Shown: piece by piece, positions 8,318 to 16,393 of the stretch | How the letters are laid out: every line of letters begins with the position of its first letter | How positions within the stretch are numbered: position 1 is the first letter of the stretch | Origin: Succinatimonas hippei | GTDB lineage: Bacteria > Pseudomonadota > Gammaproteobacteria > Enterobacterales > Succinivibrionaceae | Assembly: GCA_004557545.1 (NCBI GenBank) | Contig: SFGV01000003.1 | Coordinates: 41,061 to 105,060 of the forward strand | Reading direction: 5' to 3' | DNA: 64,000 nucleotides | Position numbers and translations under genes: made by a program | Notes under the pieces: model-generated | What the model was told of the DNA's origin: nothing | Seen by the model: only the letters and a program-made list of their open reading frames with translations | Databases searched by the model: none

Positions 8318-9289
8318 TCATTCGTCCTTTACCATTTCCTGATGCTTCTTTAAGAGCTCAACCGTAAGCTTTTCCTTGAAAGCGCGCGGATACGCCGGTA
8401 CCAGTTCCTGATCAACCTTTTCGCCAGGATAGATGGCAAAAGGATAGAATTTTAAAAGCTCGGGACGGGCCTTCTTTACTATCACCTCAGCCGCCTTCAT
8501 CGCGTCAGGATTGGTCTTCTCGCCTTTATCTACAACCGCGACCGCCTCAGTTAAGGTAAAATTGCCTTCCTTGGGATCGATAACGTCAACCGGAAGTCCT
8601 TTTTTCTTGTCGGCTACCGCCTGATGACGCAGACCAAAGCCTACAGCTACCTCGCCCGCGCGGATCTTCTTGAGAGGGCCGGAGCCTGACATCTCAAGAT
8701 GATCGCCCGCGTTCTCCTCAATCTTGCGGGTAATGGCCGTTCCCTTCTCCTCGCCATATTCTGAAATAAGAGCCTGGGTCATAAGCCATGAGGTTGAAGA
8801 TCCGGTTATGTCAGGGACCGAGATTTTACCGGCGTAAACATCATCGGCAAGATCGGCAATACGCTCAGGGGCTTTGAGACCGGAATCCTTTAAAACCCTG
8901 GTGTTAACGAACAAAGCTCCGGTATTGCCGAGAATAGGAGCGTAGAAGGATACCTCGCTTCCATCGGCTGCCTTGTGATCAAAGGTAAGATCGGCAAAGG
9001 TATGATCCTTCTGCTGAGCCGAATCGAGATAATAGGTAGAAAGCGTTATGAGATCCGCCTCGATGTTTTTCTTCTCGGCCATAAGCTTTCCGCCAAGCTC
9101 GCTGGTGCCCATAGCCTGAATCACATAGTGTCCCGCAAAACCGTTGTTATCCAGAGCGTGTTTCATCGCCTCCTGAGCTTCCTCATCAGCGTTTGAGTAG
9201 ATAACAAGCTTATCGGCGGCAAGAGCTGACACGCTATGGGCAACCATGGCCGCGGCGAGCGCCGCCAATACAGTTTTATTAAGCTTCAT
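8318..9289 (-). CDS. phnS: 2-aminoethylphosphonate ABC transporter substrate-binding protein
   Basis: A 323-residue periplasmic binding protein of the iron/thiamine/AEP (FbpA-like) class. It has a Sec signal peptide (about 1-24, ending in SALAAD) and the mature start DKLVIYSNADEEAQEAM, typical of AEP-binding PhnS2 proteins. It should capture 2-aminoethylphosphonate and deliver it to the permease encoded upstream, whose gene it overlaps by 11 bases. The substrate assignment rests mainly on linkage to phnW; the fold class itself is clear. Confidence 0.82.
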   Translation of the reverse strand: MKLNKTVLAALAAAMVAHSVSALAADKLVIYSNADEEAQEAMKHALDNNGFAGHYVIQAMGTSELGGKLMAEKKNIEADLITLSTYYLDSAQQKDHTFADLTFDHKAADGSEVSFYAPILGNTGALFVNTRVLKDSGLKAPERIADLADDVYAGKISVPDITGSSTSWLMTQALISEYGEEKGTAITRKIEENAGDHLEMSGSGPLKKIRAGEVAVGFGLRHQAVADKKKGLPVDVIDPKEGNFTLTEAVAVVDKGEKTNPDAMKAAEVIVKKARPELLKFYPFAIYPGEKVDQELVPAYPRAFKEKLTVELLKKHQEMVKDE

Positions 9290-10979
9290 TGGGAATTTTC
9301 CTTTCTAAGATGTTTGAAAATAAACGGATACGCAGGGCGCCCGCGCGGGATATAGCCTGAGGCAATACTTCGCTTAACGCCTTGACGATAAGATTGGTAA
9401 TGAAGATCAGAAGCGAGAGGGCAAAGACGGCGTCATAACGCTCAAAATACTGTAACTCACGGATCCTGGTGGTAACCACCTGAGTCTGGGCCCCGCAAAG
9501 GAACACCACCGCCGATACGGTAACCATGGCGTTTATAAAAAGATAAGCTCCGGCCGAGCAGATTGTCGGGACGATATTAGGCAGGATGATGCGCGTGAGA
9601 GTTCTTATATAGCTGTCACCCATCAGCGCCCCGGTAACCTCATAGCCGCGGTTTAAGCGAGAAAGCGCGTCCTTGCACATAAGATAAGGCGTGGTGAAGA
9701 AGTGGACGATATTGGACATCACGATGATCGCGAAAGTACCGTAAAGCGCGGTTCCTGAAAAGCAGAACATGAAGCCAACTCCGAGCACCATGCCAGGTAC
9801 GGTATTGGTGAGCATCGCGAGAAAATCCATAAGTCCAGATGCCCTGGCGCCTAACGCCGGTCTGGCGCTGAGTAACGCCGCCCCAAGGCAGAGCGCCAGT
9901 CCGAACACTACAGTAAGAGCTGAAACATAAAGCGAGTTCCTGTACGCCGACGCGAGCTGTGGATCCGTGATTGCAGAAATGATGTGAGAGAGCGTAAATA
10001 CGGGCTTGTAAGGCCAGTTTTCTACAAAAGGCAGCACAAAGATCACCGCGAAGACACTCACAAGGCACAATGTAACCGCGCTTAAATAAACTACCGACAA
10101 AATGGTGTAGATCTTACCCGTGCCCATGGGCTGAACCGAGCTGGCATCGCCTGACTGCTGGAGCATCGCCCCGCGGCGCAGAATAATCAGCGCGAGAATC
10201 GCCGGCAGCAACATCGCCATCGCGACCGCGGCTCCCCGTCCGAAATCCGGCAGCGCCCCCATCATGGTTGAATAAAGCGCGGTGGCCATGACCTCATAAC
10301 GCCCTGCTACCGATGACGGGATCCCAAAATCGGTGAAATTTAAAAAGAACGTAAGCAGGAACGATGAAACAAGAGCTGATGCGCAGGGGCGCAGCGCGCT
10401 CATTAAAAATGTCCTGAAAGGACCATCACCTAACATGGCGCAAACGGTGCGGGTATTAGGGCTTATGTATGAGAACGCGTTGGAAAGCAGCATGAAAGCG
10501 TAAGGCAGGGTATAGACCGTGCCGGCAATTACAAGACCTGAGAACCCATAGATTGAGAAGGGCAGTTCAAACCCCAGCAGTCTGGTAATAAGTCCCTGCT
10601 TTCCAAATGAGTAGATCACGGCAAAGCCATAGGTGATCGACGGAAAAAGGAAAGCTGCCATGATGCAGGTGCGATAGACCGTTTTAAGCGCTTTCGGAAT
10701 GGAGGTAAGCCAAAGAGCGTACGCAAACATGAAAGCAACGGATGTTGAGATTGTGGCGACTGATCCTGATACGGCGAAACTGTGCCATACGACCCTTGCC
10801 ATGCGTTTTTTCAAAAGCACCGAGCTGTAGTTGTTAAACGCCGCGTAAAGCCCTCCATCAAATGACTGTGCCAGCACGCGGACCAGAGGGGATAACAGCG
10901 CGGCGGTAAATACTGCGATGACCGCAATCAGAAGCGCTTTCTGGAAGCGCTCACCCTGAACGGTCTGCTCCTGTTTCAT
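9279..10979 (-). CDS. phnU: Fused ABC transporter permease for 2-aminoethylphosphonate
   Basis: A 566-residue inner-membrane protein with two permease halves in one chain (about 12 membrane helices), as in the FbpB/PhnU2 type. Each half carries an EAA-like loop that contacts the ATPase: GDGPFRTFLMSALRP around residue 185 and GDSYIRTLTRIILPN around 457. The fusion replaces the separate PhnU and PhnV of Salmonella-type systems. It overlaps phnT by four bases and phnS by 11, so the operon is tightly coupled. Confidence 0.85.
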   Translation of the reverse strand: MKQEQTVQGERFQKALLIAVIAVFTAALLSPLVRVLAQSFDGGLYAAFNNYSSVLLKKRMARVVWHSFAVSGSVATISTSVAFMFAYALWLTSIPKALKTVYRTCIMAAFLFPSITYGFAVIYSFGKQGLITRLLGFELPFSIYGFSGLVIAGTVYTLPYAFMLLSNAFSYISPNTRTVCAMLGDGPFRTFLMSALRPCASALVSSFLLTFFLNFTDFGIPSSVAGRYEVMATALYSTMMGALPDFGRGAAVAMAMLLPAILALIILRRGAMLQQSGDASSVQPMGTGKIYTILSVVYLSAVTLCLVSVFAVIFVLPFVENWPYKPVFTLSHIISAITDPQLASAYRNSLYVSALTVVFGLALCLGAALLSARPALGARASGLMDFLAMLTNTVPGMVLGVGFMFCFSGTALYGTFAIIVMSNIVHFFTTPYLMCKDALSRLNRGYEVTGALMGDSYIRTLTRIILPNIVPTICSAGAYLFINAMVTVSAVVFLCGAQTQVVTTRIRELQYFERYDAVFALSLLIFITNLIVKALSEVLPQAISRAGALRIRLFSNILERKIPNEA

Positions 10980-11764
10980 GCCGCGTTCCCCGATTTCTCA
11001 AATATTCTTCTGATGTTCTCGCGCTTTATGCGTAACTGATCGCAGATAAAACGGCTTACAAACGCGTCAGCGGGATCTGAGATGATCTCAGATGGCGGCG
11101 CGAACTGGGCGATTCTGGTGTCATGCAGGATCATGATGCGATCCGAGAGGGACAGGGCTTCTTCAGGATCATGAGTGACGATTATGGTTGTGAGCTTAAA
11201 TCGCCTCGCGATCGTGCGAATTCTGGTCTTAATGGATTCTTTGATCATCCCGTCAAGCGCGGACAGAGGCTCGTCAAGCAGCAGTAGTCTTGGTTTTAAT
11301 ACCAGCGTGCGCGCTATGGCCACCCTCTGCTTCTGTCCGCCTGAGAGCTCGCTTATGCGCTTCTCAAGATGAGGTCTTAAATCAAGCAGATCTATGAGAT
11401 CCCCGACCTCTGTTTTGCTGGACGCTTCTGGGCGGTTCCTCAGACCATAGATGATATTTTTGTAAGCGGAAAGATTTGGAAAAAGCGCGTAATCCTGAAA
11501 TACGATATTGAACCCGCGCTGACGCATCGGGACTTTGGTGATGTCCTGCCCGTCGCAGAGGATCCTGCCCTCTGTCGGACTCAGGATCCCGAGGATGATA
11601 TTCAAAAGCGTTGTCTTGCCGCAACCTGACGGGCCAAGAATCGACACTATCTCGCCATCTGAGACACTGAAGGTAAGATTATTCAGCACATAGGTATTTT
11701 TAAATTTTCTGCTTACGTGGTCTAATTCAAGCATCTCCGGCACCTCTGTTCCGATGCCGGACAC
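10976..11764 (-). CDS. phnT: 2-aminoethylphosphonate ABC transporter ATP-binding protein
   Basis: A 262-residue ABC ATPase with Walker A GPSGCGKTT (residues 44-52), a Q-loop in FNIVFQDYALFP, signature LSGGQKQR, Walker B LLLLDEPLSALD and switch His in IIVTHDPEEAL. It is the first gene of the phosphonate operon and overlaps the permease gene by four bases. It lacks the long C-terminal regulatory domain of MalK/FbpC types. Substrate inferred from the operon. Confidence 0.85.
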   Translation of the reverse strand: MSGIGTEVPEMLELDHVSRKFKNTYVLNNLTFSVSDGEIVSILGPSGCGKTTLLNIILGILSPTEGRILCDGQDITKVPMRQRGFNIVFQDYALFPNLSAYKNIIYGLRNRPEASSKTEVGDLIDLLDLRPHLEKRISELSGGQKQRVAIARTLVLKPRLLLLDEPLSALDGMIKESIKTRIRTIARRFKLTTIIVTHDPEEALSLSDRIMILHDTRIAQFAPPSEIISDPADAFVSRFICDQLRIKRENIRRIFEKSGNAA

Positions 11765-11818
11765 TTTATTAAATTCAGGAAAAAAACTTTTTTTAGGAAG
11801 ATTCAGTCATGGTTAAAT

Positions 11819-11841
11819 TTTGTTAAGCGTTACTTAACAAA
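11819..11841. promoter_or_regulatory. Perfect inverted repeat upstream of the phn operon (candidate operator)
   Basis: TTTGTTAAG-CGTTA-CTTAACAAA: two perfect 9-bp arms around a 5-base centre, 55 bases upstream of the phnT start and in AT-rich DNA. The form is that of a dimeric regulator's operator. No regulator gene is next to the operon, so the protein that binds it is unknown. Confidence 0.5.
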
Positions 11842-11869
11842 GCTATTACTTTATTATCAGTATATTAGT

Positions 11870-11898
11870 AAAAAAAAGGCCATCCCTTTGGGATGACC
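11870..11898 (-). terminator. Terminator of the flgF-flgI operon
   Basis: Read on the minus strand, a GGTCATCCC / GGGATGGCC hairpin (one mismatch) is followed by eight T. It lies 21 bases after the flgI stop and shows that no flgJ follows. Confidence 0.85.
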
Positions 11899-11918
11899 GT
11901 TTCTGAATTGAGTGCCTG

Positions 11919-13028
11919 TCAGATTATCTGCAGCTCACCGTCAATCGCGCCTGCCTGATCAAGCGCCTCAAGCACTGACATCAGATCTCCGGGAGCCAGC
12001 CCTACCTGATTTACCGCGCGAACGAGATCATCAAGCGTCGCTCCGGTATCAAACTTGAACATCTTGCCCTTCTTCTGCTGAACATTGATCTGTGAGTTTG
12101 GAACCACCGCAGTCTGACCCTGCGAGAAGGAATTGGGCTGGGAAACCTGAGGGTTCTCGCTCACCGTCACGGTAAGCCCGCCATGGGTTACCGCGACCGG
12201 TTTTAACTTTACGTTGGATCCGATGACAATGGTGCCGGTACGTGAGTTAACCACAATCCTGGCTTTGTCCTCACCCTGATCCACATCAAGATTTTCAAGC
12301 GATGAGAGAAACTCCACGCGCTTTGAGGGGTTCCTTGGCGCGTTTACGCGCACCGAAACCGCGTCCTCGGCTACCGCCGATCCGTCACCATACATCGCGT
12401 TTATGGCGTCCGCCACGTTTTTTGCAGAGGTAAAGTCGGGACGATCAAGATTGAAGGTTATATTGTCAGAGGTCTGAAAGTTGGTGGGAACTTCCCTTTC
12501 AACCAGCGCGCCGTTCGCGATCCTGCCCACCGTCGGGGTATTGACGGTCACCTTGGAGCCGTCAGCGCCCTCAACGCCCAGACCGCCTACCACCAGCGAG
12601 CCCTGGGCTATCGCGTATACGTTGCCATCAATACCGCGCAGCATGGTCTGAAGGAGGGTGCCGCCGCGCAGCGAGGTAGCCTCGCCTATGGCCGATACGG
12701 TAACATCAATCGTCTGGCCGCGTTTGGCAAAAGGCGGGAGTGTAGCGTGAATGGCTACTGGCGCCACATCCTTGACCTTAAGCGTGGTGGAGTCGGAGAT
12801 CTTGATGCCGAAATTGTTGAGCATGGATCTGAAACTCTGCTCGGTGAATTTGCTGTTCTTCTCACCGGTGCCAGCCAGGCCTACCACGAGACCGTAACCA
12901 ATGAGCTGATTGTCGCGCACTCCCTGAACCGAGGCTATATCCTTGATCCTGGTCGCCTGTGCCAGCGTTGGCGTTACGAGCATCGCCGCGACCGCGGCAA
13001 ACGCCAGCATTCTCATCCACTGTCTCAT
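11919..13028 (-). CDS. flgI: Flagellar P-ring protein FlgI
   Basis: A 369-residue periplasmic protein that forms the P ring of the flagellar basal body in the peptidoglycan layer. A Sec signal peptide (about 1-25) precedes the family start [22 protein letters not shown]. Other family features are [11 protein letters not shown] and the C-terminal [13 protein letters not shown]. The length is typical. It is the last gene of the operon; flgJ, which usually follows, is absent and a terminator takes its place. Confidence 0.97.
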   Translation of the reverse strand: MRQWMRMLAFAAVAAMLVTPTLAQATRIKDIASVQGVRDNQLIGYGLVVGLAGTGEKNSKFTEQSFRSMLNNFGIKISDSTTLKVKDVAPVAIHATLPPFAKRGQTIDVTVSAIGEATSLRGGTLLQTMLRGIDGNVYAIAQGSLVVGGLGVEGADGSKVTVNTPTVGRIANGALVEREVPTNFQTSDNITFNLDRPDFTSAKNVADAINAMYGDGSAVAEDAVSVRVNAPRNPSKRVEFLSSLENLDVDQGEDKARIVVNSRTGTIVIGSNVKLKPVAVTHGGLTVTVSENPQVSQPNSFSQGQTAVVPNSQINVQQKKGKMFKFDTGATLDDLVRAVNQVGLAPGDLMSVLEALDQAGAIDGELQII

Positions 13029-13052
13029 TACGCTTCCCTCCAGTCTCTCAGG

Positions 13053-13742
13053 TTACGAGAAGATATTGAACACGCTGTTGAAGAATTTTGAGAGCCAGCC
13101 GCGTTCCTGGGTATTCGCAAAATCGCCGGTTCCGCCGTACTGGATACGGGCATTGCCTATACGCTGGGATGACACGGTGTTATCCGAGTTGATATCCTCA
13201 GGTCTTATGATCCCGGTAACCCTGACATATTCATTGCCATTGTTAAGCATAAGCCACTTTTCACCGCGTACCTGCAAATTTCCATTTGAAAGCACGTTGA
13301 CCACGCTCACTGAGATCTGGCCGGTCAGACTGTTGCTCTGGCTTGTATCGCCGCTGCCCGAGAAGTCCTGGGAATTGGAGCTTGAAAGAGTTGGCGTAAG
13401 CCCCAGCGCGTGAATCTGTTTCCCGCCCAGAGTTATACCGCCGTAATTGTTTTCGTCGCTTTTTGACAGAGTTGTGCCTGCTTTTTTCTGAGCCGTAGTC
13501 TTTTCCTCAAGCTCAACTGAGATGATGTCACCAACACGATGAGCCTTGGTATCGGTATAAAGTCCGTTTGAGGCGGTTCCCTGACTGTAAATACCGCCAT
13601 CGGCAACCGCCTTGGTTACCTGAGGCTCAGGCAGAGCCGGAGCGTAGGCAGGGTCATCTGGCTTTGTGTCAAAAGTGTCAAGACTGCATCCCTGCATCAG
13701 GCAGGCCGCTACCGCGGCCGCAAGCGCCATAGTGTGTTTCAT
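13053..13742 (-). CDS. flgH: Flagellar L-ring protein FlgH
   Basis: A 229-residue outer-membrane lipoprotein forming the L ring around the flagellar rod. The lipobox is LMQGC with the lipidated Cys19. The FlgH core (SQGTASNGLYTDTKAHRVGDIISVEL and the GNLQVRGEKW segment) is intact. It sits between flgG and flgI in the usual order. Confidence 0.96.
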   Translation of the reverse strand: MKHTMALAAAVAACLMQGCSLDTFDTKPDDPAYAPALPEPQVTKAVADGGIYSQGTASNGLYTDTKAHRVGDIISVELEEKTTAQKKAGTTLSKSDENNYGGITLGGKQIHALGLTPTLSSSNSQDFSGSGDTSQSNSLTGQISVSVVNVLSNGNLQVRGEKWLMLNNGNEYVRVTGIIRPEDINSDNTVSSQRIGNARIQYGGTGDFANTQERGWLSKFFNSVFNIFS

Positions 13743-13797
13743 TCTCTCCTCCGTCGTTTTTTTTACTCTCAGTTACGGCTATTCATAAAGCGTGCCG

Positions 13798-14583
13798 TTA
13801 TACCGACTGGATCAATGAACCCATCATGTTGTCCACCGTCGTCAGGACCTTTGAATTCATCTCATACACTCTCTGGGCAGTTATAAGGTTCACCAGTTCC
13901 TCGGTTACCTTGACGTTTGAGGTTTCAAGCATGCTCTGGCGTATATAACCCATGCCATCCTGTCCGCCTATGCCCTGCTGGGGAGCTCCCGACGCGGTAG
14001 TTTCCAGAAACAGGTTGTCGCCCACTGGCTCAAGTCCTGAGGGATTGATGAAGTCTGTTACCGTGATCTGTCCCAGATCCTGAGATGTGCTGTTGTTGGC
14101 GACCGTGACGCTGACCTGTCCGTCGCGCCCCACGGTAATGCTGGTAGCGTTTTCAGGTACCTGCATCTGCGGGAGCAGCGGGAAACCATCGGCGTTGACA
14201 ATCGTGCCTTCCTCGTTCTTGGTGAACTGACCATTGCGGGTGTAGGCGGTTGTTCCGTCCGGCAGCTGGATCTCAAAGAAGCCTCTGCCCTGGATCATCA
14301 GGTCAAAGCTGTTGTCCGTGGTTTCAACATCGCCCTGAGTGAACTGCTTCTGGGTAGCTACAACCTTCGCGCCGGCGCCTAACATCAAGCCCTCAGGCAG
14401 ATATCCGTCAGCGCTCGAGCGGCCGCCCGGCTGGTTTATCTTCTGGTAGAGCAGATCGTCAAATATCGCTCTGCCTTTCTTAAAACCTACGGTCGAGGCG
14501 TTGGCAAGATTGTTTGACGTGACCGAAATATTGGTCTGCTGCGCGTCAAGACCGGTCTTACTTATCCAAAGTGCTGGGATCAT
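13798..14583 (-). CDS. flgG: Flagellar distal rod protein FlgG
   Basis: A 261-residue axial protein. The N-terminal rod/hook motif NISVTSNNLANASTVGFKKG and the C-terminal NVKVTEELVNLITAQRVYE are both present, so it is full length. It forms the distal rod through the P and L rings. It follows flgF after a short gap. Confidence 0.97.
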   Translation of the reverse strand: MIPALWISKTGLDAQQTNISVTSNNLANASTVGFKKGRAIFDDLLYQKINQPGGRSSADGYLPEGLMLGAGAKVVATQKQFTQGDVETTDNSFDLMIQGRGFFEIQLPDGTTAYTRNGQFTKNEEGTIVNADGFPLLPQMQVPENATSITVGRDGQVSVTVANNSTSQDLGQITVTDFINPSGLEPVGDNLFLETTASGAPQQGIGGQDGMGYIRQSMLETSNVKVTEELVNLITAQRVYEMNSKVLTTVDNMMGSLIQSV

Positions 14584-14603
14584 GACTTATGCCTCCTATA
14601 AAA

Positions 14604-15359
14604 CTATGACGATGAGTACGCCAGGAGTCTGTCCTGCGCCTGATCCATCTGGTTTGCCTCATCCATGAGCTTCACCGTGGTGTCATACTGTCGCTGAATT
14701 CTTATAAGCGATGTCAGCTCTTCCACCGGATTGACGTTTGAGGCCTCAAGCTCGCCGCTGCGAACTCTTACTGTCGTATCTTCTGCAAGATCAGTGCCAT
14801 CTCTGCGGCGGAAAAGTCCGTCATACCCTTTTTCTATATCTTTATAGTTGTCCGCATTGACGAGCTTGAGACGCTGGTACTCCTCGGTAACATTGGGATC
14901 CGCTCCCTGAGGACGGCCTGAAATCACGCCGTCATCACTGATATGTATTGCCTCGAGCATTGGAGGGAGCACGATCTGCGCCCCGTCCTGATCTCTGACC
15001 TCAAGACCCGACTGGGTTCTGAGAACGCCGTTCTCATCGGTCATAAGAGCGCCCATACGGGTATACGCTTCCTTGCCGTCACTATCGGTTACCGCCAGAA
15101 AACCGTCACCCTGAATCGCGACATCCAGCGCCCGGCCGGTAGTCTGTATAGCTCCCCCTTCCATGTTGTACCCGGGGCGTTCATCCATGGCGAAGGCTCT
15201 TGAAGGATAGGCGTCGGCGAATACTGACATCGAGCGCGAGTTCTCAAAGTCAGCCTTAAAACCGGTGGTATTGGCGTTGGCCAGATTATTGGATCTCACT
15301 GCCAGAGAATGAAAATTCTCCTTGGCACCTGACATCGCGATCCAAAGCAGCTTGTCCAT
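14604..15359 (-). CDS. flgF: Flagellar proximal rod protein FlgF
   Basis: A 251-residue axial protein with the FlgF-type start MDKLLWIAMSGAKEN, the SNNLANANTTGFKADFE motif and the C-terminal NPVEELTSLIRIQRQYD. It is the first gene of the flgF-flgI unit, headed by a near-perfect sigma-54 promoter. flgE, usually upstream of flgF, is missing here. Confidence 0.95.
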   Translation of the reverse strand: MDKLLWIAMSGAKENFHSLAVRSNNLANANTTGFKADFENSRSMSVFADAYPSRAFAMDERPGYNMEGGAIQTTGRALDVAIQGDGFLAVTDSDGKEAYTRMGALMTDENGVLRTQSGLEVRDQDGAQIVLPPMLEAIHISDDGVISGRPQGADPNVTEEYQRLKLVNADNYKDIEKGYDGLFRRRDGTDLAEDTTVRVRSGELEASNVNPVEELTSLIRIQRQYDTTVKLMDEANQMDQAQDRLLAYSSS

Positions 15360-15394
15360 TTTTATCCTCCTTCTGAGGTCCTTTGCCTGAATAC

Positions 15395-15410
15395 AGCAAT
15401 CATCGTGCCA
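15395..15410 (-). promoter_or_regulatory. Sigma-54 promoter of flgF-flgI
   Basis: On the minus strand TGGCAC-N5-TTGCT matches the -24/-12 consensus at every key base. It ends 35 bases before the flgF ATG. This implies RpoN with a FlrC/FleQ-type activator, as for class II/III genes of polar flagella. Confidence 0.85.
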
Positions 15411-15458
15411 TCTGCGTTTTATTTCTTTATTTCAGCACGTTGATAGAGACTATTCAGG

Positions 15459-15495
15459 ATAAAAAAAAGCGGAGCCAAAAATTTGGCTCCGCTTT
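15459..15495 (-). terminator. Terminator of flgD
   Basis: A perfect 14-bp stem (AAAGCGGAGCCAAA / TTTGGCTCCGCTTT) followed by eight T on the minus strand, about 18 bases after the flgD stop. It separates flgD from the flgF-flgI unit. Confidence 0.9.
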
Positions 15496-15512
15496 GATTT
15501 CTTTTATCCCTG

Positions 15513-16205
15513 TCAGTTGGAGATCTCGGTTACATCCGAGAGCTTCACATCGCCATAGCCTATGAGATTTAAAGTGGTATCCGAGGTCGAGCTTCCCAGG
15601 GTCACGCTGCCCACGGTCGCGTAGGTGGATACCGGAAGCGCGACCGCGGATCCGTTCTGGGTACCGCTGGCGTTTATGGTGTACTTGCCGGCCGGCAGTT
15701 TGTTGCCATTTGAATCCGTGCCATCCCAGCTGAAGTCCATCGAACCGCTTCCTGAGGAGGCTGTATAGCTTCCAACCACCTGTCCGCTAGAGTCGGTTAT
15801 GGTGATCGTAAGATTGTCCGCGCCATTGCCGGCATTGATCTTGGCGTTGAGGGCATTCGTGCCATCATAGTAAGCGGTGCTGCTGTCCGTAAGCACCGTG
15901 CGTCCGACCAGGCTTGAGGCCGAGAGCGCCGATGATGATGAAATGGCGCTTACTATATTGGACATGTTGGACGAAATAGTACCAAGACTCTGCACCACGG
16001 AAAGCTGGGACATGGTGTTTACCATCTGGGTATTGTCAACCGGCGAGGTTGGATCCTGCTGCGAAAGCTGGGTCGTCAAAAGCTTTAAGAAATCCTCCTG
16101 ATCAAGAGTGTTACTTGAGCTCTTGGACGAGCTGGCCGCCTCCTGGGAGGCAATATACGATGAGGTCTTGCCGATCGAACTGTAATCAAAGCTGCTGTCA
16201 CTCAT
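15513..16205 (-). CDS. flgD: Flagellar hook cap / basal-body rod modification protein FlgD
   Basis: A 230-residue FlgD. The conserved N-terminal part has LDQEDFLKLLTTQLSQQDPTSP and VDNTQMVNTMSQLS. The C-terminal part has FlgD Ig/tudor-like features (FSWDGTDSNGNKLPAGKYT). FlgD caps the growing hook and is exported by the flagellar type III system. It is followed at once by a strong terminator rather than by flgE, so in this window it is a single-gene unit. Confidence 0.95.
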   Translation of the reverse strand: MSDSSFDYSSIGKTSSYIASQEAASSSKSSSNTLDQEDFLKLLTTQLSQQDPTSPVDNTQMVNTMSQLSVVQSLGTISSNMSNIVSAISSSSALSASSLVGRTVLTDSSTAYYDGTNALNAKINAGNGADNLTITITDSSGQVVGSYTASSGSGSMDFSWDGTDSNGNKLPAGKYTINASGTQNGSAVALPVSTYATVGSVTLGSSTSDTTLNLIGYGDVKLSDVTEISN

Positions 16206-16262
16206 GTTTTATCCTCCGCTTTATGGCCTGACCTTGCCGTCACCGCCTTGCATCCTTATCTA

Positions 16263-16278
16263 TTCAATCATCATGCCA
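16263..16278 (-). promoter_or_regulatory. Candidate sigma-54 promoter of flgD
   Basis: Minus strand TGGCAT-N5-TTGAA keeps the -24 GG but has GA for the -12 GC. The N5 spacer (GATGA) is identical to that of the flgF promoter. About 58 bases upstream of flgD. Weaker than the flgF site. Confidence 0.45.
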
Positions 16279-16362
16279 GTTTTAATTTATTCGCATTACT
16301 CGTATATATCTTTATGAATCTGATTATCTTTTTTAAGGGTTATTTTATCCTGGCGCCAGCTT

Positions 16363-16383
16363 TGCCGCCTTATACAGGCGGCA
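16363..16383 (-). repeat. Hairpin downstream of der
   Basis: An 8-bp perfect stem TGCCGCCT / AGGCGGCA with a 5-base loop, 11 bases past the der stop. No T-run follows on the minus strand, so termination is uncertain. Confidence 0.5.
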
Positions 16384-16393
16384 GGTTTTGCCG

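Noticed and set aside
9640..10068. 142-residue minus-strand frame within the permease gene
   Set aside because: Same strand, other frame; the permease frame shows membrane helices and family motifs while this one is Cys/Arg-rich and has no domain.
12943..13413. 156-residue plus-strand frame
   Set aside because: Overlaps flgI and flgH in antisense and has no start signal.
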